Below the pieces are notes generated by a model that was not told the DNA's origin, made no database searches, and worked only from the letters and a program-made list of their open reading frames with translations. From Chara braunii (Eukaryota > Streptophyta > Charophyceae > Charales > Characeae): a stretch of DNA of 21,471 nucleotides. Location: assembly GCA_003427395.1 (NCBI GenBank), contig BFEA01000338.1, forward strand, positions 1,466,153 through 1,487,623. The letters run 5' to 3'. Positions 1-7,771 of this stretch are shown one piece after another (the first letter of the stretch is position 1; every line of letters starts with the position of its first letter). The position numbers and the translations under genes were made by a program.

Positions 1-28
<28 letters not shown>
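1..28. repeat. (CT)n microsatellite at the left edge
   Basis: Fourteen CT dinucleotides in a row, cut by the window edge. On the minus strand they are read in frame by ORF4 as an alternating Arg-Glu tail. Confidence 0.97.
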
Positions 29-31
<3 letters not shown>

Positions 32-655
32 CGAAGTGCTGCAAGCTCGTCGCACCGCTGTTGCAAGCTTGCCGCTGTGCCAAGCTCGTCGCTCACCGTC
101 GTTGCAAGCTTGCTGCTGTGCCAACATAGGCACGCGCCACCATGCTCGCCTTGTTGTAGCTGTTGCTGCTGCTCGCCCTAACGCCTCTAAGCATGCCGAC
201 CACTGAAGATATGGCGCCAAGGTCCGCGTGAGGACGTGCGGGACCGAGCTGTCGTCGCTCTGCGAGACGATCTTAAGAGGGAGATCATCGGCCAGCTGCG
301 CGAGGGGGATCGTTAACTCGTGCGCGATAGGCTCGCGGTGATCAGGTCGCACCGATCCGAAGAGAAATCCAAGCAAATCGCCCTCCGCTTCCGTTCGCCA
401 CACTTGGATGATCAGCAACTCGAGGTACTCAGCCCACTGTCGTTGATCGCCGTGCCGCGTCCACGTGATGCTTACCCCGACCAGACACACCGATAGCTCT
501 ACGAAGTGTTCTCGCCAACGTTTCCACTGACAGGGGTCAAGGACGGGGACAGCAAGCGATTCCAGGCGAAAGGAAAGATGCGGGTGGATTCCGGACTGCC
601 ATAAGGTGGGGAAGAAGGAGGGGAGATCGAAGGTGGAGATCGGGGATGGGTTCAT
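1..655 (-). CDS. ORF4: unrecognised Trp-rich protein downstream of element A pol (partial, runs off left edge)
   Basis: I read this minus-strand frame by hand. It starts at an ATG at 655-653 and stays open for 218 codons to position 1, so its stop lies outside the window. An open frame that long is unlikely by chance. I do not recognise the family. The first 130 or so residues look like an ordinary globular protein, with tryptophans in contexts such as CQWKRWREHF and QRQWAEYLELL. The last 60 are Ala/Arg-rich, follow the 40-bp tandem repeat below, and end in an Arg-Glu tail from the CT microsatellite, so the C-terminus may be non-native. Its ATG overlaps the stop of ORF3 as ATGA. It could be an extra ORF of element A, or a continuation of ORF3 after a frameshift. 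No signal peptide or clear membrane segment is visible. Confidence 0.5.
41..122. repeat. two imperfect tandem copies of a ~40-bp unit
   Basis: Two adjacent copies share the blocks CAAGCTCGTCGC (42 and 81) and TTGCAAGCTTGC (61 and 102), a period of 39 to 41 bp. They lie inside ORF4 and produce a repeated Ala/Arg/Cys-rich stretch in its C-terminal part. Confidence 0.85.
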
Positions 656-1272
656 TGAGGACGGGGGAAGGGGATGAGTTCTGGGAGCACCACCGCCGGC
701 TCGTCCTGGAAAGTTCGGATCCCGTCGAAATCGATGCCGTCCGTGGGACAAAGGTTGTCTTCGTGAGGCGTGAGCCAATGATTCCACTCCGCCGCCCACA
801 GCCGTGCCCACAGCCGGGGCATCGTCTTGATGGCTGTATGCCGCAACAGGCCGATGGTGCTGATGTCGCCACTGAAAGCGACCACCGTAGACATGTGGTT
901 GATTCCCGGAGCCGATCGCCGATGAACTCCTACTGCCTCCGCGAGAACAACCGCCCGGGGACTTCCTGCAAAATGAAACTTGGCAGCCGCGTACACTCCC
1001 TGGGTACAGAAGAACTGCGCCAGTCGCCGAAGATCTGGATTGAGCCGCGTATGACGAACTTGTCGGATCGCCGAGATGTGACACCGTGGCACCAACAACG
1101 AATTGCCGAGAGCTATCTCTGTAAGAAAACTCATGGCGATGGCGATGGGGACGGAGTAATGGAAAGAGAGCGAGAGGGAGACAGAGAGACAGGCGATAAG
1201 CAGTCGTCGTCCTTTTCCGCAGCGGAGGAGGAATCGAATGAATGCGAAGAGTGAGAAGGAGGGAGGGGACAA
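652..1272 (-). CDS. ORF3: unrecognised protein immediately downstream of element A pol
   Basis: An intact frame of 206 codons on the minus strand, of no family I recognise. The first 46 residues are low-complexity, rich in Ser, Leu and Phe, and antisense to a GA-rich tract that also encodes the pol tail in another frame. The protein-like part starts near Met47 (ATG 1134-1132). It includes the Trp-rich stretch MPRLWARLWAAEWNHW followed by LTPHEDNLCP. Met47 overlaps the stop of the pol frame (TGA 1133-1131) as ATGA, so it is a credible true start. The ORF3 stop (TGA 654-652) overlaps the ATG of ORF4 in the same way. By position it would be an accessory or env-like ORF after pol, but I see no signal peptide, fusion peptide or clear transmembrane helix, so that role is not supported. 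It may also be unrelated DNA fused to the end of A. Confidence 0.5.
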   Translation of the reverse strand: MSPPSFSLFAFIRFLLRCGKGRRLLIACLSVSLSLSFHYSVPIAIAMSFLTEIALGNSLLVPRCHISAIRQVRHTRLNPDLRRLAQFFCTQGVYAAAKFHFAGSPRAVVLAEAVGVHRRSAPGINHMSTVVAFSGDISTIGLLRHTAIKTMPRLWARLWAAEWNHWLTPHEDNLCPTDGIDFDGIRTFQDEPAVVLPELIPFPRPQ

Positions 1273-1763
1273 AGGTAGGACATGTGGCGAATGATCGGTC
1301 GAGCCGATCGACTGCCGGAGACCTCCGGCGTAAGCCGCATGGTGTTCACATCGTTGGGTCCGAGTTCAATCACGCGGAATCGCCCGAAGAATCGTGGCGC
1401 TAGCTTGCCTTGGCGAGCACATTTCCTTACCTGCACGATGTCCCCTAATTTGTACTGGGGCCGTGGACCTGCGTTCCCATTTCAGGCCTCGTAGCTTCGG
1501 ACCTGTCGGCCATGGGCCAACTCGGTCATTTTCTGGCGTTTTCGGGCTAGCCTGGGGAGGGATCGTTCCATTAACTCTAGGTGCCGCTTGACCTTGTCTC
1601 GCGCTGTGGCCCTTGTGGGCCAACGGTTGAGCGTTGATTCGTCGGGGAGGCTCGGTATTGAAACGCAAGCGACGCTATTGGTTCTTAATTGGAAGGGGCT
1701 CAGGCCCGTCGATTCGTGGGGTGTTCCACGATGGACCGCTAGGATGTGGTCGACGATATCGGG
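1131..1763 (-). pseudogene. Element A integrase C-terminal region
   Basis: The pol frame continues after the TGA at 1764-1766. It encodes the end of the integrase core (HRGTPHESTGLSPFQLR, typical of Ty3/gypsy) and a basic helical linker. A second in-frame TGA at 1482-1484 follows, then a small beta domain (GDIVQVRK...KLAPRFFGRFRV) that matches the GPY/F-type C-terminal module of gypsy integrases. Around RHMSYLCPLPP the recognisable domain ends. The same frame then runs as a Ser/Pro repeat to TGA 1131-1133, which may be only chance reading of GA-rich DNA. No chromodomain follows, unlike elements B and C. Confidence 0.8.
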
Positions 1764-2585
1764 TCAGGGCCTCGGATCCCGTGCCGCGATGTTGCGTCGT
1801 AGTGCTGTCTTTATCACCTTATTGGCGTTTTCTACCAGTCCATTAGATTGTGACATCTGGAGCGCAATATTCCGAATGGCGACTCCGTGTAGGACCAGAT
1901 TCCTCAGTACTTCTCCTCTGAATTCAATCCTGTTGTTGGTCAGGATCTCTTCCGTATCCTGGTGCATCCCGAGAAAACAGTTGACGTACTGCGCGATTTC
2001 GGCGGCTTGTCTCGTACGACAGGGGTAGGCCTCGATCCATTTCAAAAAATGGTAGACAAATACCAGTAGGACTGAATACTCACAACTATTAGGACCAGGG
2101 GGCACTATTATGTCGGTAGTATCCATGCTGACTCTTTGAAACGGCCGTTCAACTACCGTTGGCACTATCGATCTTGGTGGTTGGATCGACGCTTTATCAA
2201 CGACGCAGACTTGACAGTTGGCGACGATGTATTTCACATCGTCGCGGATATTGGACCAGTACCACTCATTTTTATCGATAGCCGACTCCGTGATCCGCAT
2301 GGCGAAATGAGCCGCAGTTTCTTCATGCGTCGTCTTAACCCAGTCATACCTCATGAACGGATGCGGTACAACCATCCAAATCCCACTGCCGTATGTTTTC
2401 CGTTTTTCTAACCTACCCCCTATCCATCGATAATCCCGAGCCCTCTCGTTAGCCCTCCTCCGATCTTCCTTGGTGAAATCCTGGAGGGGGTTACCCACTA
2501 AGGTGGCAATCAAAGCAACATCAGTCCATACTTCGGCCCTTCTAAACTTCCGGGTCTTTTCCAACCCTTCTGACGTGGCATCCAA
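1764..2585 (-). pseudogene. Element A integrase: zinc-binding domain and catalytic core, active site mutated
   Basis: Integrase inserts the cDNA copy into host DNA. The HHCC zinc-binding domain is intact (THEETAAHF, then ANCQVC). The RNase H-fold core follows: first catalytic Asp in SMDTTDI, then the place of the second Asp, then the Glu in NGLVENANKV. The second site, normally DNG, reads NNR (codons 1935-1937 and 1929-1931), so the DDE triad is lost. Each change is a G-to-A transition following a C, as expected from deamination of a methylated CpG on the other strand. The segment is joined to the PHD finger by a one-base frameshift near 2585, where a T run sits, and ends at a TGA (1764-1766). 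Confidence 0.9.
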
Positions 2586-2881
2586 AAAGCGAGCCTCGGT
2601 CGGATCTTGTTAGTCCGACACAAGGGGCACAACCACGGTTTACTGTCGTTTCTGTATTGGATGCACGAGCCATGGGCTCTTGCGACACACTGTTGACAAT
2701 CTATCCATTCCGTATACCCTTCCCCGTTAGGACGCATGGAGACCGAGTACACGCGGGAGATAGCTTTGCAAAAATAGCAAAATTTGTCAGGCAGGGAGAG
2801 GAGAGACGAAGAGGAGAGGGGAGAAAGAGGGGTAGTGAGATTACCTGCGTTACCCATTACCGCCGTTCTGCTTCTTGCCAC
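2510..2881 (-). CDS. Element A PHD-type zinc finger between RNase H and integrase
   Basis: An open frame of 123 codons, one base out of phase with RNase H before it and integrase after it. Residues 34 to 90 or so show a full C4HC3 pattern: CYFC, 23 residues, CQQC, four residues, H, two residues, C (ARAHGSC), 11 residues, then CPLC. A tryptophan two residues before the last pair (PWLCPLC) is a PHD hallmark. All eight zinc ligands are present. In known proteins PHD fingers read the N-terminal tail of histone H3. Here it would sit in the polyprotein just upstream of integrase. A low-complexity Ser/Leu/Pro stretch precedes it. Its last 25 or so residues are out of frame relative to integrase and probably not native. 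Alternatives are another treble-clef or RING-like finger, but ligand order and spacing favour PHD. Confidence 0.75.
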   Translation of the reverse strand: MARSRTAVMGNAGNLTTPLSPLSSSSLLSLPDKFCYFCKAISRVYSVSMRPNGEGYTEWIDCQQCVARAHGSCIQYRNDSKPWLCPLCRTNKIRPRLAFWMPRQKGWKRPGSLEGPKYGLMLL

Positions 2882-3206
2882 GTGGGAGAACTGCCACTTG
2901 TCCGTACTTAGGCTCGTTCGTCAAGTCCGGCTCCTTCCACGGTGTTATTTCCTCACCCTTCGGAACTTTAGCGGGCCGTTGCAGACGCGTTAGCCCGTCT
3001 GCGTTGCCGTGCCTTTCTGTCTTCCGGTGGACGATGTCGAAGTCGTATTCCTGTAGTCGTACCGCCCAACGTCCAATCATGCCCGTGTAGTTAGTGAGTT
3101 TCTTCAGCGCCAGCAAGGGTTCGTGATCTGTTACGAGGCGAAACTTCTGCTCGTAGAGATACGGATGGAAATGCTGGATTCCCCAGACTACTGCATAGCA
3201 TTCGCC
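2850..3206 (-). pseudogene. Element A RNase H, C-terminal half
   Basis: This continues the RT/RNase H frame after the TAA at 3207-3209. It begins GECYAVVWGIQHFHPYLY, which carries the catalytic Glu of the Ty3/gypsy RNase H. Next come LVTDHEPLLAL with a catalytic Asp and the closing GNADGLTRL motif with the last Asp. RNase H removes the RNA strand after reverse transcription. A basic linker (LPRGKKQNGG) leads to the frameshift before the PHD finger. Apart from the upstream stop, the catalytic residues look preserved. Confidence 0.88.
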
Positions 3207-4016
3207 TTAGGGCGCCGAGTCATTCCTTCGCTCATCTGGCACCGTTCGTGATGCGTACTCGATGACATGTTCACGACCATCGTTCCCCTTGTGCGCTAAA
3301 ATAGCGGAGATAGCTTCCGGTTGCCAGTCGGTGATGAGAATGAATTGTTTCGAGGGGTCCGACCGAATCAAAATAGGGGTCGTCGCCAGAGCGTCCTTGA
3401 AGGTTGCGAAGGCCTGCTGGCACTCCGCGTCCCAACTGAGAGGCTGGTCCTTCTGCAACAGGTTCGTTAGTGGTCGTGCAATTGCGACGAAACCCTTGAT
3501 AAAGCGGCGATAGTACGATGCCAACCCCAAGAAGGCTCGGACCTGCGTCAGCGACGTGGGAACTGGGGCTTCTCTTACCGCCGCAACTTTTCTTGAGTCC
3601 GGTCGCAGTCCTCCACGTGTCACGACGTAACCCAAAAACGAAATTTTCGAAAGGAAAAATTCGCTCTTTTTGAGCGCGATTTTGAACTCAGCAACTCTCA
3701 ACGCTCCCAGTGTCCACTCGATGTGTTGCGCGTGCCCGTGATAGGTCTCCGAGTAGACAAGGATATCGTCCATGTACACGATTACGCTGAAGTTGATCAT
3801 TCCCTGTGTTAGCCGCATCTTGTTGACGAAGTTCTGGAATGTCATGTTCATCGCTCGTTGAAACGTGGCAGGCGCGTTGCAAATCCCCATCCGACACCGA
3901 ACCCACTGCCACGTGTCTTCAAACAACACGAAGACTGTCTTTGCCCGATCTTCCTCCTTCACCAGAATGTGATGGAGGCCGTGCCGAATATCAAACTTGC
4001 TAAAATAGTTAGCCAA
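3207..4016 (-). pseudogene. Element A reverse transcriptase palm (YMDD), connection domain and start of RNase H
   Basis: The frame resumes directly after the foldback insertion with the RT motif containing YFSKFDIRHG (catalytic Asp). It continues through CNAPATFQRAMN and the catalytic box VIVYMDDILVYS. The thumb/connection segment (SFLGYVVTRGGLRPDSRK, then RAFLGLASYYRRFI) and the first RNase H strand with Asp (LITDWQPEAISAIL) follow. All catalytic aspartates of RT are present. The segment ends at a TAA (3207-3209) inside RNase H, which fits a single CAA-to-TAA change because the frame continues unchanged beyond it. The enzyme would copy the element RNA into cDNA in virus-like particles. Confidence 0.93.
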
Positions 4017-4535
4017 CGGAAAAATTTCCTAGAATTAAATAATCATTCTATATTAAAATTACAATCTAAATTTCAAATTTCCATTCCATCTTAAAAAATG
4101 TCATTCCAATTTTAAAATTTTTCATCTTACTTGCAAATTTTCATTCCAAGAATAGGGTATTCCTTCTTATTTGAGCTGCATGCTAGAGATGGAATGAAAG
4201 TCTGGATGAGTTCATGAAATATTTAAATTGGAACGTCATTCTAAATAAGGATTTTCAGTCATAAATAGGTTAATCCAATCTAAATTAGAAGATATTTGTC
4301 GTAGTAGAATGAAAATTTAATTAAAATATTTAATTAAATCGTCCAGACTTTCATTCCATCTTGAACAAATAGATGTAGTTGGAAGGGAAAATCCATATTT
4401 AGACGGAAACTTATCAAATAAAATGGAAAATTTTAGAATTGGACGAACATTGGAATGATAATTTATAAATATGAAGGATTTTTTCTTTATGGAATGTTTT
4501 TTCAACTTTAATTTCTCGTGGGAACTTTTCTGTTG
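4014..4535. mobile_element. MITE-like foldback element inserted in element A RT
   Basis: A 522-bp AT-rich block interrupts the RT frame between the codons for DVIGCA and NYFSKFD. Its ends are inverted repeats: CAACGGAAAA at the left and TTTTCTGTTG at the right, with the similarity continuing for about 16 bp with mismatches. It is flanked by GC on both sides (4012-4013 and 4536-4537). Removing the block and one GC restores a continuous RT frame, so it is an insertion, not a divergent segment. Inside, 4188-4206 and 4342-4360 are perfect 19-bp inverted copies, and more distal parts pair imperfectly, giving a large foldback. No transposase is encoded, so it is non-autonomous. The superfamily is unclear: a 2-bp GC duplication does not match the common classes. 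Composition is far more AT-rich than the flanks. Confidence 0.85.
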
Positions 4536-5245
4536 GCGCAACCAATCACATCCAACAAATCATCAATCCGGGGAAGGGGATATTCATCTTTAATCGTGAT
4601 TTCATTCAACTTGTGATAATCGATGCATATGCGGATTGATCCGTTTTTCTTTGGTACAAACACTACAGGAAATGACCATGGTCTGGTAGCGGGTTTAATC
4701 GACCCACTGGCTTTGAACTCCCGAATTCGTTCGAGGGCCCTTTTGCGTTCTATCAGAGAGTATCGGTAGGGCTTGCAGTGGATTGGGGAATGATTTCCCG
4801 TCTGAATTTCGTGTTGAATAACTAATGACAAGCCAATGTTAGTGTCTGTCATGCTAATCACTCCCTGATATTCCGCCAGAATATCCGCGATCACCCGATG
4901 AATTTCGTTAGGCACATACTGCGGAACGTGCAATTCAAAAAGTTGATCCCAGACTCGTACGTCAACTTGCTTCGTGCGTGCCTGTTTCACTACGTCGGGT
5001 GGTGCAGAGATGAACGAATGGTCCGATCGCCAGGAGAACAACGTGGCCATCATCTGGGCATCTTCCTCCCAGATGGCTACGTGTCCTTCCGGGGTGATTC
5101 CATCGCAGATATCCTGCCATGACACCGTTTTAGTTGCGATCTTTATTCCGAGTTCGTCTGATTCGACCTTGAGACGCCCAAGGGGTTCCAAAGAACTGGC
5201 TTCTGCCCCCAAGTGTAACAATCGTACTTCTTTTGCCGGTGTCAA
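4536..5245 (-). pseudogene. Element A reverse transcriptase, N-terminal part
   Basis: This is the fingers and start of palm of the Ty3/gypsy RT. It holds a pre-RT linker, the entry motif [17 protein letters not shown] (protease/RT junction type), [16 protein letters not shown], then [21 protein letters not shown] and [11 protein letters not shown]. It stops only because the foldback insertion interrupts it; a few alien codons then lead to a stop at 4508. The frame is the same as gag and protease upstream, so gag and pol form a single polyprotein frame in this element. Confidence 0.92.
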
Positions 5246-5653
5246 CAGGGACTTCGGAAGATCCGTTATATCGCAATAGTGCTTTTTATCGTTATATCAG
5301 GCGAGGAGGGGGGAGATTCCTTCGTATAGGGTTTGAGGGGGTTCCAAAGAATCGACCATCCTCGAAATCTGTACGAGGGGTTCTCCCAAAATCATCGCCT
5401 TGGTCCTTTGGGTGTTCCTGCTGGTTAGTTGCATCGTTCTTGCGATCGTTTTGGTTGGTGGGTAGTAAATACGCTATTGTGCTAGCTTCAGAATTTCCGG
5501 ATCATTTTTATCGCTGCTATCCGCATCCTTCGATGATGACTCATCGTCTGCGGAGTTTTCCCAAGCGATCATGCGAAGAGTCCCCGCTATCATTGGCGAG
5601 ATCCGCGGGACTGCACTTAGAGTAGTACGAAGGGTTAATCTCATAGGAACTTC
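5246..5653 (-). pseudogene. Element A linker between protease and reverse transcriptase
   Basis: The gag-pol frame continues here without indels but with in-frame stops TAG 5474-5476 and TGA 5297-5299. The translation is hydrophilic, with an acidic Ser/Asp stretch (DDESSSKDADSSDKND), and has no domain I recognise. Its value is in showing that protease and RT belong to one original reading frame and that damage here is by base substitution. Confidence 0.7.
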
Positions 5654-6055
5654 TTAGGGCTTTCCCCCTATATTTCGGAGGATGATTGATCGTCGCTTGA
5701 AATCCAGGTTCGCTCGTAACGTCACTAGGGCGGGAAGTCCAAAAAAGACGTTGTAGGTATTCACATCTAGCACCACGACATCCCCCAGTGCATGCACCTT
5801 TCCCAACCGGAAAGCGACATTGGCCATTCTTCCCACCGTTTTAATCTTCTCTGCATCCGCCGACACGAGCCGATCTTTTTTCGAAAGCATGATCAGGTCG
5901 CTTTTCCTACCTTCCCTCTCAACTACTCTCAGCGAGATAGCTAAAACGGCGGCTCCTGAATCGATGATTGCATTGTACGGAATTCCCCTGATTTCGATGT
6001 CGCATTCCGCTGATTTCCAGGGGATGGGTTTAATCCGGAGGAAATGATCATCTTT
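5654..6055 (-). pseudogene. Element A aspartic protease
   Basis: Retropepsin-type protease that would cleave the polyprotein. The active-site motif AIIDSGAAVLAIS is intact. The second half carries VVVLDVNTYNVFFGLPAL and a following NLDFKRRSI strand, typical of gypsy proteases. The frame is opened by a stop at 6056-6058 (TAG) and closed by TAA 5654-5656. Both lie in the same phase as gag and RT, so they look like point nonsense changes in a longer frame. No ATG is needed, because the protease would be made as part of the polyprotein. Confidence 0.85.
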
Positions 6056-6823
6056 CTATATTAGTCCTACCCGTATCGGATCCGACGAGTCCGCCGTATT
6101 TTCTTTCGGCGAGGGGCTTTTAGTTTTTACGTTCAGTGTTCGAGCGAGGGCGAATCGTTTCCGGTTCGCCTTGCAGTGTTGTAACATCCGCTCACTAGCC
6201 TGTTCCTAAATTGAGAGCAAATGGCCAATCGGGAGTGGAATCCGATGGTCCGACGCTCGGACGATGTTTAGTACATTAATTTCCCCAGTGACGAAGGTGG
6301 GTCCTCCCGACTCCATCTCTCCGGGAGAAGGTCGGCACTCCGCCACTTCCTTCTGCTCCCGGGCTGGTCGGATTGTTCCTATCATTCCAAGTCCCGGATA
6401 ACCAAGCGATACGTATTGATATAATGGGATGAGCTCAGCAGCCTCTTCCGTGGTTGCTAGCGCGCTTCCTACCCCTTCCATTTCTTCCATGAGGGCACCT
6501 ACCCTCCCTGGTCCGTTAGTGATGGGGGCTGCTGCCATTGGCGCGGCCCCGACTCGTTGTTGCGGGGGTCGGTGGGGACAGTCACGGGCCAGATGCCCTG
6601 GCTGATGGCATGCATAACAGACATTCAGATTGTTCGCGGCTCCCGCAAAAGCAGGTGCCGGGGCCAGCCCTTGTTGGATTGGAGGGGCGCGTACTGCGAT
6701 AGGCCGCATGTTCCTTATCATAGCCTCCAACCGAGCGTTGTGCTCTCGTTGTTCCCTTTTGCTTTCCTGGATCAGACTAATCAATATTTTGGTTAATTCG
6801 AATATGGCCGCTGATTCATTCAA
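6056..6823 (-). pseudogene. Element A gag nucleocapsid (CCHC zinc knuckle) and link to protease
   Basis: This is in frame with the capsid ORF after a TGA at 6824-6826. A short helical region (QESKREQREHNARLEAM) precedes one retroviral zinc knuckle, CYACHQPGHLARDC, with all C-x2-C-x4-H-x4-C ligands, which packages the genomic RNA. A Pro/Ala/Gly-rich tail follows. A TAG at 6206-6208 interrupts the frame, which then continues through a basic stretch (HCKANRKRFALAR) to a second TAG at 6056-6058 just before the protease. Confidence 0.88.
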
Positions 6824-7618
6824 TCATACGGGAATCTCAGTTGGGGGCGGTGGTGCCATTCGTACAGGTGTTGGCATCACCGGGACGGAGACACTCGGGA
6901 TCTCATTCGGAATTGATCGTTTAGGGGCTATCTGTTCTATATAGGTAACTGGACCCGACACAAACCCCATATTTTCGAATTTGTTTTGCAGCGCAGCCAG
7001 TTCGGTCTTTGCCCTTGTGAGTTCAGACGAATTTCCTTCCCTAGAGTAGTCCTCTCCTTCCAGGAAGTTCGCTGCGAACTTCCGTTCCATGTTTTCTGCA
7101 GCGGCTATGATTTGCTGCAGTGTATGATTGATGGGGGAAAACTGCTTTCGCAGCTTCGCCCTTATTGTTCGGCTGCAGAGTTCGTCTATGAACAGATCTC
7201 TCCCTACTTGCTCTCCTCGCTTAGTCTTCACAAACATTCGGTAGAACCGGTTTCGATACTCCGCAACGGACTCGAGAGGTTTTTGCACTCGGTCCTTGAT
7301 AATGTAAAGTGCTTGCTCCGGGTGGACGTAATCAAATCGGTTCAGAAAGTCTCGTTCAAAGGTCTGAAGATCTACCCACACATAGGTACTAAACCAGTGA
7401 TAAGCGTCTCCTCCCAATCGAGCGGAGATGTTTACCTGAGCTTCGTTATCGTCATACTGTTGTGCTCGGAGCGTGGCCAACCATGCTCCTGCAAGGTGGT
7501 GCGCAGGGTCAAATAAATATAGATCAGGTGGCGTCATGGGAGCTCGTGCACGTGGGGCGGGTTGATTAGGATTCGGTTGATTAGCATTCTGCTGCGGGTT
7601 TGGTACATTAGCAGCCAT
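6824..7618 (-). CDS. Element A gag: capsid region
   Basis: A 264-codon frame starting at ATG 7618-7616, about 135 nt downstream of the primer-binding-like site, which suits a gag start. A Pro/Asn/Gln-rich N-terminus leads into the retrotransposon gag capsid fold: ARLGGDAYHWFSTYVW, LQTFERDFLNRFDYV, and SVAEYRNRFYRMF. A long helix ending in AAENMERKFAANF follows. It would assemble virus-like particles in the cytoplasm. The TGA that ends it is directly followed, in the same frame, by the zinc-knuckle part, so the stop is either a nonsense mutation (for example from CGA) or, less likely, a readthrough stop. Confidence 0.9.
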   Translation of the reverse strand: MAANVPNPQQNANQPNPNQPAPRARAPMTPPDLYLFDPAHHLAGAWLATLRAQQYDDNEAQVNISARLGGDAYHWFSTYVWVDLQTFERDFLNRFDYVHPEQALYIIKDRVQKPLESVAEYRNRFYRMFVKTKRGEQVGRDLFIDELCSRTIRAKLRKQFSPINHTLQQIIAAAENMERKFAANFLEGEDYSREGNSSELTRAKTELAALQNKFENMGFVSGPVTYIEQIAPKRSIPNEIPSVSVPVMPTPVRMAPPPPTEIPV

Positions 7619-7752
7619 GTTGGCTGCCCGTCGATTAGCTGATCTACTCAGGGTGACGACGGCGTCACGTCTATGCGCGTTCTGGGGGCGAGGCCGCCCT
7701 CGGTTAGCCAGATCGCCTAATTATCGTGCTATTGATCCTAAGACCCAGCCAC

Positions 7753-7771
7753 GTGTCGGGTTCCGATACCA
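7753..7771 (-). other. Probable primer-binding site of element A
   Basis: The minus strand reads TGGTATCGGAACCCGACAC, 135 nt upstream of the gag ATG. The first seven bases equal the start of the initiator-tRNA-Met-complementary site common in plant LTR elements, and position and polarity fit. Beyond that it diverges from the usual sequence, so another tRNA could be the primer. The LTR edge next to it lacks a clear terminal CA. Confidence 0.6.

Larger units (their letters stand above)
1131..7771 (-). mobile_element. Element A: degenerate Ty3/gypsy LTR retrotransposon with a PHD finger in pol
   Basis: One minus-strand polyprotein can be followed from gag (ATG 7618) to the integrase C-terminus near 1290. 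Domain order is gag capsid, CCHC knuckle, DSGA protease, RT (YMDD), RNase H, PHD finger, integrase; RT-RNaseH before integrase is the Ty3/gypsy order. The frame is unchanged from 7618 to the foldback insertion at 4535. After removing the 522-bp insert plus a 2-bp duplication it stays in phase, with frameshifts only either side of the PHD finger. In-frame stops lie at 6824, 6206, 6056, 5654, 5474, 5297, 3207, 1764 and 1482. A primer-binding-like site lies at 7753-7771. I could not find a matching LTR pair, so the true ends are unknown; ORF3/ORF4 may belong to the same element. No chromodomain is visible after integrase. Confidence 0.9.

Noticed and set aside
193-496. Plus-strand coding-like reading from ATG 193 through EDVRDRAVVALRDDLKREI
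   Set aside because: It needs a frameshift and crosses a TAA at 314, while the minus strand is open over the whole stretch (ORF4). It is best explained as the antisense shadow.
646-1254. 202-codon plus-strand frame
   Set aside because: Antisense to ORF3, Arg/Glu-rich from the GA-rich tract, with no motif.
652-1272. ORF3 as a retroviral envelope
   Set aside because: No signal peptide, transmembrane helix or fusion peptide is visible. Position after pol alone is not enough.
1366-1668. 100-codon minus frame overlapping the integrase C-terminus
   Set aside because: It is in a different phase from the readable integrase domain.
2790-2881. A pyrimidine-rich intron before the PHD finger (GTAATC donor)
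   Set aside because: A plausible acceptor (TTTTTGCAAAG) would remove the first Cys pair of the finger, so a simple frameshift is preferred.
4014-4535. The RT interruption as a spliceosomal intron
   Set aside because: Inverted terminal repeats, an internal 19-bp palindrome and a GC duplication explain it better, and no GT-AG pair restores the frame as neatly as removal of 522 + 2 bp.
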